From: Cytobacillus gottheilii
GTDB taxonomy: Bacteria > Bacillota > Bacilli > Bacillales > Cytobacillaceae
DNA: 64,000 nucleotides
Assembly (NCBI RefSeq): GCF_001636345.1
Contig: NZ_KV440945.1
Location: forward strand, 1,080,475 to 1,144,474
Direction: 5' to 3'
This document shows positions 28,096 through 37,134 of the stretch, piece by piece. Under the pieces are notes generated by a model. That model was not told where the DNA came from. It worked only from the letters and a program-made list of their open reading frames with translations, and ran no database searches. The number at the start of each line of letters is the position of its first letter. Position 1 is the first letter of the stretch. A program made the translations under genes and the position numbers.

Positions 28096-29373
28096 CTATC
28101 CTTGATAAATCCCCTCTAAAGAAGTTGCACTTGAAGATAAATGCTTAGCGCTGTCCTTTTCATTATGTATAATTTGATCAATTTCTGACTGAAGCTGAGT
28201 ATAGGTTTCCAGCAGTGAATTGTTATTCTCGGCTGATTCCACGGTCTGATCGATTTGTATGGTAATGTCTTTAATTCCAGCATTCATTTCTTCCATCGAA
28301 GCATAAATGGTGTTTACTTCATCTGCCAGCAGCCTAATCGATTGGACGATGCCATCCACTTCACTGTCAGCTTCCTTAAAGGACTTTTGGCCATCCAGAA
28401 CATGCTCTTTTCCATTTAAAATGAGGGCAACTGCCTTTTCAACATCCTCAGTAAATGAATCTATAATTTCCTTAATATCGTTGGCTGCTTTCAGAGATTC
28501 ATCCGCAAGCTTGCGCACCTCTGAGGCAACCACGGCAAATCCCTTTCCGTGTTCTCCGGCACGTGCAGCTTCAATCGTAGCATTTAAAGCCAGTAAATTG
28601 GTTTGCCCGCTAATGCCAGTGATAATGGAGATGATATTCCCGATTTCTACTCCTTTTTCTTTCAAATGCTCAATAGACTGAACAGATTCTTCTGAGTTTT
28701 GCTGAACATATGTAAACTTTTGATCTACTAATGTGAGCATCTGTTTCACATTCTCTGAGATGCCTGAAGCCTCAGCTGTTTTTTCATTAATGGTATGTGT
28801 AGCACTTGTGACCCCGTCAATAGATGAAGCCAATTCAGTTAAGGTTGCATGTGATTCTTCTATAGAAGTAACGATTCTCTTATTTTCATCTTCTACATTT
28901 CGAAGCAGCTGCTTTTGCTTTTCAGTTGATTGAGAAACATTTGATAAAGATTGAAATAGGTAATTGCTTTGTTTACTCACCGCGGCAGACTGTTGATTTG
29001 CAGTTTGAATATATTGTTCCAGACTTTGTGACAAATTGTTAATGTTATGTGCAATTTGGCTGAATTCGTCATTCAACTGAAAATCCAATGAACTAAAGTC
29101 TCCGCGCTGTATATCTTCAAGCTTCTTATTGATAAGAGTTATTTTTTTTAGGATAAAAAAGCGTGTAAATAGGATAATCAAAATTGGGCTGATGAGAATA
29201 TTAATGATAAAGGTGACAGCTGTTTTGACACCTGCACTCAATACCCCTAAATCTGCAATAACCTGGTTTAAAAAACCTGAAATCGGTGATGAGATCAGAC
29301 TAGAAATCACAATGGCGATGACGAGAATGACTTTGATGCTAATAAAGCGGCTTGTTGTGGTATTTTGTGACAT
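28096..29373 (-). CDS. Methyl-accepting chemotaxis protein without a large sensor domain
   Basis: A 425-residue chemoreceptor. Two hydrophobic segments (about 13-33 and 48-72) enclose only a short loop, so there is no sizeable extracellular ligand domain. Then a HAMP-like region (75-120) and a long coiled-coil signalling domain with the conserved hairpin tip [22 protein letters not shown] (split: positions about 262-283) and [15 protein letters not shown]. It would signal to CheA/CheW. The missing sensor suggests sensing of membrane or cytoplasmic cues. Confidence 0.9.
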   Translation of the reverse strand: MSQNTTTSRFISIKVILVIAIVISSLISSPISGFLNQVIADLGVLSAGVKTAVTFIINILISPILIILFTRFFILKKITLINKKLEDIQRGDFSSLDFQLNDEFSQIAHNINNLSQSLEQYIQTANQQSAAVSKQSNYLFQSLSNVSQSTEKQKQLLRNVEDENKRIVTSIEESHATLTELASSIDGVTSATHTINEKTAEASGISENVKQMLTLVDQKFTYVQQNSEESVQSIEHLKEKGVEIGNIISIITGISGQTNLLALNATIEAARAGEHGKGFAVVASEVRKLADESLKAANDIKEIIDSFTEDVEKAVALILNGKEHVLDGQKSFKEADSEVDGIVQSIRLLADEVNTIYASMEEMNAGIKDITIQIDQTVESAENNNSLLETYTQLQSEIDQIIHNEKDSAKHLSSSATSLEGIYQG

Positions 29374-29588
29374 TTTACATAGTCCTTTCGTATGAGAGAT
29401 GGTTGTTTATACCCGTTTTTTATGATGAAAAACCTATTTAGAGTAATTTATTTCATATTTATTCTTTTTGCTTAGAACACTTGCTTTCATAAGAGGTTCA
29501 TCTGTTGGTTCTTTCCTTGTTTCAACAGCTGTCTTGTGTTCATCTCATGTGAATTCTCCAACTTGAAGACCTATTTCAAGTTTGGAAA

Positions 29589-29626
29589 TAACAATAATGC
29601 CTGCTTTTTAGCAGGCATTATTGTTA
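29589..29626. terminator. Terminator after the sigma/anti-sigma fusion gene
   Basis: Perfect 16-bp stem TAACAATAATGCCTGC / GCAGGCATTATTGTTA around a 6-nt loop, just after the stop on the minus strand. Confidence 0.8.
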
Positions 29627-29637
29627 GGAACCATATA

Positions 29638-30999
29638 TTAATATCCATGATCAATATGCTCATAATTAACAACCTTCCAATTATTCCCTTCCCTTGAAAA
29701 TGTATGGATATTAGTAAAATTACCATAATGGTCTATTGAAAGTTTTTGTATTAATTGATATTGATTATTATTTATCTTCTTTATTTCAGCAGGTTCATCA
29801 GCAGTATATTTAGAAAAACGAACTATTGGTGTAAGATAAGTTCCCATCTGATCATCGTAAGCATGAGTAAATATATATTCTAGTGTTTCGCGATTTGCAA
29901 GGTGAGTATAATGATTATATATTTCATCTGTTGTGTATTCATCAGATCTGGTCTTAAGAATTTCATCTAGATCTTCTCTTATTTCATTAATTTCAAACAA
30001 GATTGCGCCTAATTCCTCCTTCGTCGGCTCCACAACCACAGGTTCATCTTGTTTTTGATCGTCATTTATTTCCTGATCTGTATCTGTCTCTATTTGTTCT
30101 TTATCAGGGTCTGAATCTGGTTCCTCTTCCACCGTATCTTCAGGCAGGTTTTCTTCCGTTTCCTCTTCTATCTCATTGTCGTTCTCTTTAACATCTTCTT
30201 CCTCAATCGGAGAAATGATCTCTGTCTCTTCTGGCGGTTTGTCAGCATTAGGTTCTTCAAATAGTCCATTTGAAATAATATAGTACATGCCAATGGCGAA
30301 GGCTGTCATGGCTGCAAAGCTCAGGGCTGCAGGTACCGTTTTGTTTTTTGCTTTTTTCTTTTGTCTGGACATGGATGGTCTTTGACTGATTTCTGCTAAT
30401 ACGTTTCTCTTCATTTCTTCGGTAAAGACCAGGCCCTGCATCTCACCCTTTAACAGATCTTCTTTCGTCTTCATCAGTTTGTTGTCCATCTTCTGCACCC
30501 CTTCTGTCATTGCATTTTTTAATAATTGTTTGGCCCGCGTCATTCTTGATTTTACTGTGCTGAGATTGATCTGGCAGATTTCACTAATTTCTTTTAACTG
30601 GAGTTCCTGGAAATAGTATAAAAATATAATTTCACGGTATTTTGGCGGCAGTGTCAGTATTTCATTAAATAGCTGCTCACTTTCGCTTTTATGAATCATT
30701 TTGGATTCTGGACTTTCTTGGTGACTGGTAAACCATTTGCTGATATGCTGACTGACATGAACTTTTCGATAGTTCCAGCTCTTAACATGATCTTTGCAAT
30801 GGTTGATTGCAATTCTGTATAACCATGTATGCATGCTCGAATTTCCTTCAAAGGTATCGAGCTTTTCATAACATTTAATAAATATTTCTTGAGTCAGATC
30901 TTCAGCAGTTTGCTTATTGCGGACAAATGAATAGGCAAGCTGCAAAATGGATGTGCCATGGCGGTCCATTAAATCTGTAATTACCTCATGACTTTGCAA
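29638..30999 (-). CDS. ECF sigma factor fused to a membrane anti-sigma-like domain
   Basis: 453 residues. Residues 1-167 are a complete ECF sigma factor: region 2 (QTAEDLTQEIFIKCYEKLD) and region 4 (LPPKYREIIFLYYF; EISEICQINLSTVKSRMTRAKQ). From residue 171 (MDNKLMKTKEDLLKGEM) the sequence looks like a separate anti-sigma factor: about 50 cytoplasmic residues, a membrane helix (222-243), a very acidic spacer (249-325) and an external domain (326-453) ending GNNWKVVNYEH. An in-frame ATG at 30489 has AGAAGGGG 8 nt upstream, so the second half may also be translated alone. TTG start with GAGGTG at 8 nt. Preceded by a candidate ECF promoter. Signal unknown. Confidence 0.88.
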   Translation of the reverse strand: MQSHEVITDLMDRHGTSILQLAYSFVRNKQTAEDLTQEIFIKCYEKLDTFEGNSSMHTWLYRIAINHCKDHVKSWNYRKVHVSQHISKWFTSHQESPESKMIHKSESEQLFNEILTLPPKYREIIFLYYFQELQLKEISEICQINLSTVKSRMTRAKQLLKNAMTEGVQKMDNKLMKTKEDLLKGEMQGLVFTEEMKRNVLAEISQRPSMSRQKKKAKNKTVPAALSFAAMTAFAIGMYYIISNGLFEEPNADKPPEETEIISPIEEEDVKENDNEIEEETEENLPEDTVEEEPDSDPDKEQIETDTDQEINDDQKQDEPVVVEPTKEELGAILFEINEIREDLDEILKTRSDEYTTDEIYNHYTHLANRETLEYIFTHAYDDQMGTYLTPIVRFSKYTADEPAEIKKINNNQYQLIQKLSIDHYGNFTNIHTFSREGNNWKVVNYEHIDHGY

Positions 31000-31033
31000 G
31001 TGGAATTCACCTCTTTTTTTTACTTTTATACAT

Positions 31034-31062
31034 TAGACGACGTTCCATTTTAATAAGTTTAT
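31034..31062 (-). promoter_or_regulatory. Candidate autoregulated ECF-type promoter
   Basis: On the minus strand ATAAAC (31062-31057), 17 bp, CGTCTA (31039-31034). This fits the AAC ... CGTC pattern of Bacillus ECF promoters and lies about 35 bp before the sigma gene start. Confidence 0.5.
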
Positions 31063-31152
31063 TTTTAATAATTTCCAAATAGTGTAAGTATATCTTTCTG
31101 ACAGCTTCTATAGTATGATGTGTACAAAAGAAATTTTCTGGGAGTGGAAAAA

Positions 31153-31575
31153 GTGAAGTTTTTTAAAATCCTTATTGTTGTGCTAGTAGTTATAGGAGGA
31201 CTTGGTTTTGCTATTTACTATTTTGGCACAAACATGGCTGCTGAAAAAGTAATGGAAACCATTTCCACTGAGCTGGAGAATAGCGGGGAATTGGAAAATA
31301 TTAAGTCTGCGATTGAAAGTGACCCGGAATTAATGGCTTTTGTTGCTGAAGCTGAGGCAGCAGACCCAGAAAGCCTGCCTTTTACTACTAAGGAAGAAGC
31401 GACAAGAGTGCTGATCCAAAAGGTTGGTTTAACAGAATTAAATGATTTGCGGGTTCAGGCTCAGGAAGGCACTGTATCAAAAGAGCAAGTCATCTCACAA
31501 ATGGAAGCCAGTTTGACTGAGGAAGAAATCCTGGCTTTAAAAGTTGTTGCATATAAAGAATTATATGGGCAGTAA
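31153..31575 (+). CDS. Membrane-anchored helical protein of unknown function
   Basis: A 140-residue protein from GTG 31153 (GGGAGTGG upstream). One N-terminal membrane helix (about 4-25), then an acidic, helical extracellular region with many Glu/Ala residues. It is divergent from the sigma/anti-sigma fusion with a shared 150-bp intergenic region, so it could be a target or partner, but that is only positional. No family recognised. Confidence 0.75.
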   Translation: MKFFKILIVVLVVIGGLGFAIYYFGTNMAAEKVMETISTELENSGELENIKSAIESDPELMAFVAEAEAADPESLPFTTKEEATRVLIQKVGLTELNDLRVQAQEGTVSKEQVISQMEASLTEEEILALKVVAYKELYGQ

Positions 31576-31605
31576 AAGGGATCACGTGATGTGATCCCTT
31601 TAATT
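31575..31605. terminator. Rho-independent terminator
   Basis: Perfect 11-bp stem AAAGGGATCAC / GTGATCCCTTT, loop GTGAT. Confidence 0.82.
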
Positions 31606-31668
31606 ATGGAAAGTTAATAGAATGACAGCAAATATTGAATGAACTTTTAAAAGGGACTATTGCCCAGT

Positions 31669-32517
31669 CTACTTTACGGAATCTATTTCATTTGCAGAAA
31701 GTGCAGCAGCCAAATCTGATCTTATCACGACTTCTTCAAACGAAAGTCCAAGTTGAACAGTAGTTTGAGCAACTTCAGGCCTTAAACCTGATAAAGTAGT
31801 TTGTACACCAATCATTTTTAAGGCGCTGATCAACTGGAAAATCTGATGTGCAACCATCGTATCAATCATGACCACGCCTGAAAGGTCGATATAAAGGTGA
31901 TTAATCCCCTTGTTCGAACATTCATTTAGAGAATGCTCAAGAATAAATTTTGCCCGTGTTGTGTCAATATCGCCGACAAGGGGAAGCAATGCAGCTCCCT
32001 TATTGATTGTAATGACAGGAGAGCTGAGCTCCATGATAATTTCTTGCTGTGCCAGCAGCTTCTTCTCTGAGTAGATCTGATTTTCCTGTACAAATCTAAG
32101 AATAACTTCTTTAAAGGCTCGAATGATGATTCTTTGCCAAAGCTGAACCTTCTCGTGTGAATATTTACCTTTATGAATAGAAGCAAATTCATCGATATAG
32201 CAAAGGTATTGTTCCTGTACGTGAAAAAACTCCCGCAGTATGTATTGTACAGGGGTATTAAGATGTTGCTCATCTTTAGCAATTTGATTAATCCATTCTT
32301 CAAATTCCTGCGAAAATTGTTTTTCTTCTTGCACAAAAACTTTACATAAATGTAAATGAAAATCATAATTTTGCTGCTTCAATTTTTGAATTTCTTCAGG
32401 AATGCTTGAAGAATAGACTCCTTTTGGATCACTTTTATCAAGTGATTTATACCATTCTTCGGTTAAATTCTTTGCTTTTTCTACTAAAAATGTATGAAGC
32501 TCTTGATTCCGATGCAA
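31669..32517 (-). CDS. RsbR-family STAS protein (stressosome component)
   Basis: A 282-residue protein: helical N-terminal globin-like sensor region (1-150) and a C-terminal STAS domain (about 160-275). It keeps the phosphorylatable Thr positions known in RsbRA: GDIDTTRAKF and VVMIDTMVAHQIFQL. RsbR paralogues form stressosomes with RsbS/RsbT and tune sigma-B activation. TTG start 6 nt after AGGGGGG. No rsbS/rsbT is adjacent, as for B. subtilis RsbRB-RD paralogues. Confidence 0.88.
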   Translation of the reverse strand: MHRNQELHTFLVEKAKNLTEEWYKSLDKSDPKGVYSSSIPEEIQKLKQQNYDFHLHLCKVFVQEEKQFSQEFEEWINQIAKDEQHLNTPVQYILREFFHVQEQYLCYIDEFASIHKGKYSHEKVQLWQRIIIRAFKEVILRFVQENQIYSEKKLLAQQEIIMELSSPVITINKGAALLPLVGDIDTTRAKFILEHSLNECSNKGINHLYIDLSGVVMIDTMVAHQIFQLISALKMIGVQTTLSGLRPEVAQTTVQLGLSFEEVVIRSDLAAALSANEIDSVK

Positions 32518-32781
32518 TCGTATCCCCCCTAATATAAATTTGATATTAATAAATATTTTAACTGAAATATGCAGAAAAGTCTTGTAAAGAAAAACTGCCT
32601 ACTCCTTGCCATACGAGGCTGAAAGCAGTCTGAAGGGCGGCAAGTACTAGTAGAATTGAAAACAGGCGGTAGAAAATGTCTATTAGGTGATAACATACAC
32701 CTAAACCAATATTAAACATGGCAAAAACAGTTATTACAATCATGACAACATTAGAAGTGACAAAATGCGTTTTTCTTTGAA

Positions 32782-32810
32782 TTGAAACCGCTTTACATTG
32801 AACGTATTAT
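32782..32810 (+). promoter_or_regulatory. Sigma-A promoter of mtlA with overlapping cre-like site
   Basis: TTGAAA (32782-32787), 17 bp, TATTAT (32805-32810), 60 bp before mtlA. The sequence TGAAACCGCTTTACA at 32783-32797 resembles a CcpA catabolite-responsive element (cre) with an extra base or two mismatches in its right half; overlap with the promoter would give repression. The rest of the 350-bp gap (32518-32869) shows no convincing gene. Confidence 0.6.
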
Positions 32811-32869
32811 AAAAATAGAAAGTCATACAATAACTTTTAAAGATAAAAACAGAGGAAGGGGAAAATAAC

Positions 32870-34306
32870 ATGTCAAATTCTACACAGGCTGAAAAATCTG
32901 GTTTTCGTGTAAAACTTCAGAGATTTGGAAGCAGTTTAAGCGGCATGATTATGCCAAACATCGGTGCATTTATTGCTTGGGGTATTATTACTGCATTATT
33001 CATTCCAGACGGCTGGCTGCCAAATGAAGATCTAGCTCTGCTAGTGGGTCCGATGATCAACTATTTACTGCCGATCCTAATTGGTTTTACAGGCGGTAAA
33101 ATGATTTATGGAGGAGACCGCGGAGGTATCGTCGGTGCGGTAGCAACAATGGGTGTTATTGCCGGATCGGACATTCCAATGTTCCTTGGCGCAATGATCG
33201 TTGGTCCTCTTGCCGGATGGGCTATTAAAAAGCTTGATGGAGTACTTCAGCCAAGAATCAAACAAGGATTTGAAATGCTTGTCAACAACTTCTCAGCAGG
33301 TATTCTTGCAGCTATTTTAGCCATCGTAGCATTACTGGGTATTGGGCCATTAGTTGAAGGATTAACGAATATCTTATCAACAGGTGTTGAAGCAATTATT
33401 AATGCAGGATTACTTCCATTAGTAAACATCCTGATTGAACCAGCAAAAATTCTATTCTTAAATAATGCCATTAACCATGGCATTCTTTCTCCACTTGGAG
33501 CAGAGCAAGCAGCAGAAGCTGGAAAATCAATTCTATTCCTTATTGAAACAAACCCTGGACCAGGACTTGGAATCTTACTTGCATTCATGTTCTTTGGAAA
33601 AGGTTCTGCGAAGCAAACATCACCAGGAGCAGCGATTATCCATTTCTTCGGAGGAATTCATGAGATCTACTTCCCGTACATCTTAATGAAACCAACGTTA
33701 ATTCTTGCTGCAATCGCTGGTGGCGTAAGTGGTATGTTCACATTCAGCTTATTAAATGTTGGATTAGTAGCACCGCCATCACCAGGAAGCATCTTTGCTT
33801 TAATGGCTATGACGCCAAAAGGCGGAAATCACTTAGGTGTTATTCTAGGGGTTCTTGTGGCAACGGCAGTTTCATTCGCAATTGCATCTCTAATCTTAAA
33901 AACAAGTAAGAAAAACGAAGAAGAAGATATTTCAGAAGCAGCAGCAAAAATGCAAGAAATGAAAGGGAAAAAGAGCTCTGTAGCAGGCAACTTTGAATCA
34001 AAAGTTCCTGTTGCTGAAGGCTTCAATCCTGAAAATGTTAACAAAATCATCTTTGCCTGTGACGCAGGAATGGGATCCAGTGCAATGGGTGCATCCATTC
34101 TTAAGAATAAAGCGAAAAAAGCAGGCTTGGATATCGATATTACTAACACAGCGATTAACAATCTTCCAGCAGATGCAGACGTGGTTATTACACATAAAGA
34201 TTTAACACCACGTGCGAAAGACAAACTGCCTACTGCACATCATATTTCGGTTGAAAACTTCTTAAATAGCCCTAAATATGATGAATTGATTGAAAAGCTG
34301 AAGTAA
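32870..34306 (+). CDS. mtlA: PTS mannitol transporter subunit IICB
   Basis: A 478-residue EIICB. The IIC membrane domain (about 15-350) carries GGIHEIYFPYIL and NNAINHG; after a linker rich in Glu/Lys the IIB domain (about 388-478) has the phosphorylated Cys397 in ACDAGMGSSAMG. It imports and phosphorylates mannitol to mannitol-1-phosphate, receiving phosphate from MtlF (EIIA). Same length as B. subtilis MtlA. First gene of the mtl cluster, with GAGGAAGGGG upstream. Confidence 0.96.
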   Translation: MSNSTQAEKSGFRVKLQRFGSSLSGMIMPNIGAFIAWGIITALFIPDGWLPNEDLALLVGPMINYLLPILIGFTGGKMIYGGDRGGIVGAVATMGVIAGSDIPMFLGAMIVGPLAGWAIKKLDGVLQPRIKQGFEMLVNNFSAGILAAILAIVALLGIGPLVEGLTNILSTGVEAIINAGLLPLVNILIEPAKILFLNNAINHGILSPLGAEQAAEAGKSILFLIETNPGPGLGILLAFMFFGKGSAKQTSPGAAIIHFFGGIHEIYFPYILMKPTLILAAIAGGVSGMFTFSLLNVGLVAPPSPGSIFALMAMTPKGGNHLGVILGVLVATAVSFAIASLILKTSKKNEEEDISEAAAKMQEMKGKKSSVAGNFESKVPVAEGFNPENVNKIIFACDAGMGSSAMGASILKNKAKKAGLDIDITNTAINNLPADADVVITHKDLTPRAKDKLPTAHHISVENFLNSPKYDELIEKLK

Positions 34307-34313
34307 ATAAAAA

Positions 34314-34348
34314 AAGGCTGGTTCCCTTTGTGAACCAGTCTTATTTAT
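34314..34348 (+). terminator. Terminator after mtlA
   Basis: Stem AAGGCTGGTTC / GAACCAGTCTT, then ATTTAT. It separates mtlA from mtlR; the 230 bp that follow are AT-rich with no clear promoter. Confidence 0.7.
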
Positions 34349-34575
34349 AGTTTTTCAATTAAAATGTACCAGCAGAATATGTTTAGGGTTTTCTTTAAAT
34401 AAATTAGGATAATTAAATACTGGCAACAACTTTCATGACGAAAATACATTATTCTTTAGTTGAGAGTATCATTTCTTATTATTAAAATGAAAGAATAGGG
34501 TGCTGTATTTCATATTTGTCATAAACTTTGCTCATAATATGTCATGGTGAATGCCAATGCTGTGGAGTGATGTGA

Positions 34576-36675
34576 ATGTACATATCAGCGAGGGAAAGAA
34601 AAATACTTGAATTATTGCTATTACAGCCGGGAGAAACAACGGTAAAGGAAATAGCAAAAGAATTAGAGGTAAGTTCTCGTACGATTCATCGCGACTTAAA
34701 AGGAGTCGAAGAGATTTTAAAGGAGTACGGGTTAGAACTTAACAAAAAATCAGGCATCGGCATAGCTGTTAATGGTGAAGAAGAGAAAAAGGAGATGCTT
34801 CGTCTCTTTCTTTTTAACCTTTCTCATAATGAATATACGCCTGAGGAACGGCAGACGATGATTTTATCTGCTCTTTTGGATGCAGCGGAGCCAGTTAAAT
34901 TAGTTTCGCTGGCCAATGATTTAAATGTCACTATTGCAACTGTCAGTAATGATCTTAATAAAGTAGAAGAGCGTCTTACCCCTTTTGATTTAACACTGCT
35001 AAGAAAGCGTGGCTACGGTGTTGAATTGATTGGGACAGAGAATTCTAAAAGAAAGGCTATGAGCAAGATCATCATAGAAAATATTGATGAATTTGAGTTC
35101 CTTTCTTTAATAAAAGAAAATATTCAAAAACGCTCAGCACAAGTGGTTGATACGGTAACAGACCGATTGCTTGGATTAGTTGACAAGACAAAGCTGCTAA
35201 TTATAGAAAAACAAATAGAAGATATTAAAGAGGATCTTCCTTATGCCATAGCTGACAGTGCCTATATCGGATTAGTCGTTCATCTGGCATTGGCGATCGA
35301 ACGAATTCAGCAGGGAGAGGAAATTAATTTTGAAGAGGACTATCTGAACAGTTTAAAAGGCACGCGAGAATACAAGGCAGCCGAAAAAATTGTTTTAGGT
35401 TTAGAAGAAGTATTTAAAATAAACATTTCCCAAGGTGAAATCGGGTATATTACAATGCACCTGATGGGAGCCAAATTGAGAAATGATCATGATGACTTGC
35501 TTGGAGAAACAAGTTTGCATGCAGGGGTTCTTGCACAAAACTTAATGACATTTGTCAGCCGTAAGCTTGATATCGATTTAACGACGAATAATTCTCTGTT
35601 CCAGGGACTTGTTGCGCATTTAAGACCGGCTCTGCATAGAATCAAACAAAATATGGGTATTTCTAATCCTTTATTGGAAAGAATAGAGCAGGATTATAAG
35701 GAACTGTTTATTATTTTGCAGCATGGTATGGCGAGTGTCCTTCCAGAATTGAAGGTTCCCAGAGAAGAGATTGGATATCTAGTCATGCATTTTGCCTCGG
35801 CTTTGCTGAATAGTGAAGAAACTAGTCCAAAGAAAGCTCTTGTTATTTGCTCCAGCGGGATTGGCACTTCCAAAATCTTATCAACAAAACTGGAACAGGA
35901 GCTCCCTGGCTTGTCTACAATTAATGCATCAATTTTTGATCTGGATCAACTGGATATACATGGTTTCGATGCTGTAATCTCTACTATTCCGTTAAAAAAC
36001 TTTAATCGGGACTACCTGCTTGTCAGCCCCCTTTTAACAGGTAGTGATATTGAAAAAATCAAACAATCCTTTGCCCTTCATCAAGAAGCTGGACATCAAG
36101 TAAAGCAATCAATTCGCTTGAAACAAAGACAATCTTATGATGACTTCCGAATCAGAATTTCAAAGGTTAAAAGAAGTGCGGCAGCAATTGAATTACTCTT
36201 AGAGCATTTTTCTCTATCCTTTATTGATGAAGATCAAGTGATTCCAAGCATCCTGCATAAAATATGCACTGAATTATTTCAGCAAGGTGTGATTACAGAC
36301 TCTAAAAGAGTCACTGAGGATTTGCTGAAAAGAGAAGAATTAGGCGGACTTGGAATTCCTGATACCAAGCTTGCGCTTTATCATACCAGAAGCGAATTTG
36401 TAAAAAGTCCATGTTTTATGGTGCGGAGGGTAAAAAAGCCACTCTCTATAAAAGGGATGGATGGTTCTGACATGAAGGCTGATACCATTTTACTTTTGCT
36501 TTCACCATTGGATGAATCAGAAGAAGCATTAGAACTGCTGAGTGCAATCAGTTCGTTAATCATTAGAGATGAACATTCTATTTCAGTGTTTCAAACAGGA
36601 AGCAGTCTAGATATTGCTAATTTACTGGCAGATGAACTGCAGCTTGTTTTTGAAAATAAATATAGCCAAGTATAG
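34576..36675 (+). CDS. mtlR: Mannitol operon transcriptional activator MtlR
   Basis: A 699-residue PTS-regulated activator: DeoR-like HTH (5-55) and second HTH/Mga (90-150), two PRDs with His236, His295, His348 and His405, an EIIB(Gat)-like domain with Cys425 (VICSSGIGTSK), and an EIIA(Mtl)-like domain with His603 (LYHTRSEF). Matches Geobacillus/B. subtilis MtlR, where PRD2 phosphorylation by HPr/EI activates and MtlA/MtlF act through the EIIB/EIIA-like domains. GGAGTG precedes the ATG. Regulates the mtl genes around it. Confidence 0.95.
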   Translation: MYISARERKILELLLLQPGETTVKEIAKELEVSSRTIHRDLKGVEEILKEYGLELNKKSGIGIAVNGEEEKKEMLRLFLFNLSHNEYTPEERQTMILSALLDAAEPVKLVSLANDLNVTIATVSNDLNKVEERLTPFDLTLLRKRGYGVELIGTENSKRKAMSKIIIENIDEFEFLSLIKENIQKRSAQVVDTVTDRLLGLVDKTKLLIIEKQIEDIKEDLPYAIADSAYIGLVVHLALAIERIQQGEEINFEEDYLNSLKGTREYKAAEKIVLGLEEVFKINISQGEIGYITMHLMGAKLRNDHDDLLGETSLHAGVLAQNLMTFVSRKLDIDLTTNNSLFQGLVAHLRPALHRIKQNMGISNPLLERIEQDYKELFIILQHGMASVLPELKVPREEIGYLVMHFASALLNSEETSPKKALVICSSGIGTSKILSTKLEQELPGLSTINASIFDLDQLDIHGFDAVISTIPLKNFNRDYLLVSPLLTGSDIEKIKQSFALHQEAGHQVKQSIRLKQRQSYDDFRIRISKVKRSAAAIELLLEHFSLSFIDEDQVIPSILHKICTELFQQGVITDSKRVTEDLLKREELGGLGIPDTKLALYHTRSEFVKSPCFMVRRVKKPLSIKGMDGSDMKADTILLLLSPLDESEEALELLSAISSLIIRDEHSISVFQTGSSLDIANLLADELQLVFENKYSQV

Positions 36676-36698
36676 AAATTTTTAAAGGAGTGTCAAAC

Positions 36699-37133
36699 AT
36701 GACAAACATTTTAACTGCAGACAATATTATTTTAAACAAAGGATTTACGAATAAAGAAGAAGCGATTAAATTTACGGGACAAATTCTAGTAGACAAAGGA
36801 TATGTCGATCAGGAGTATGTTGAAAAAATGCTTGAGAGAGAAGAACTTTCTTCTACATTTATGGGGAATTTCGTTGCAATCCCACATGGTACAGACGATG
36901 CGAAAAAATCTGTCAATACTTCTGGTTTAGCCATTGTACAGGTTCCGGACGGTGTGGATTTCGGTGGCGGAAATATTGTGAAAGTATTAATTGGAATTGC
37001 CGGAAAAGATGGAGCACATCTTGAAATCCTTTCACAAATTGCAATTGTATGTTCTGAAGAAGAAAACGTAGAAAAAATTGTTAAAGCTGCATCTGCTGAA
37101 GAGATTCTATCCTTATTTGATGAGGTGAACTAA
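36699..37133 (+). CDS. mtlF: PTS mannitol transporter subunit IIA
   Basis: A 144-residue EIIA of the mannitol/fructose family. His63 in VAIPHGTDDAK is the phosphorylation site. Takes phosphate from HPr and passes it to the IIB domain of MtlA. AAAGGAGTG is 6 nt before ATG 36699; the GTG at 36690 lies inside that site. One base separates it from mtlD. Confidence 0.95.
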   Translation: MTNILTADNIILNKGFTNKEEAIKFTGQILVDKGYVDQEYVEKMLEREELSSTFMGNFVAIPHGTDDAKKSVNTSGLAIVQVPDGVDFGGGNIVKVLIGIAGKDGAHLEILSQIAIVCSEEENVEKIVKAASAEEILSLFDEVN

Positions 37134-37134
37134 T

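Noticed and set aside
29440..29580. Possible degraded coding remnant on the minus strand (ends KASVLSKKNKYEINYSK)
   Set aside because: Contains an in-frame stop, no start with SD and no recognised homologue; may be chance.
32558..32743. 61-codon hydrophobic ORF on the minus strand before mtlA
   Set aside because: No ribosome binding site and no recognisable pattern; could be real but evidence is too weak.
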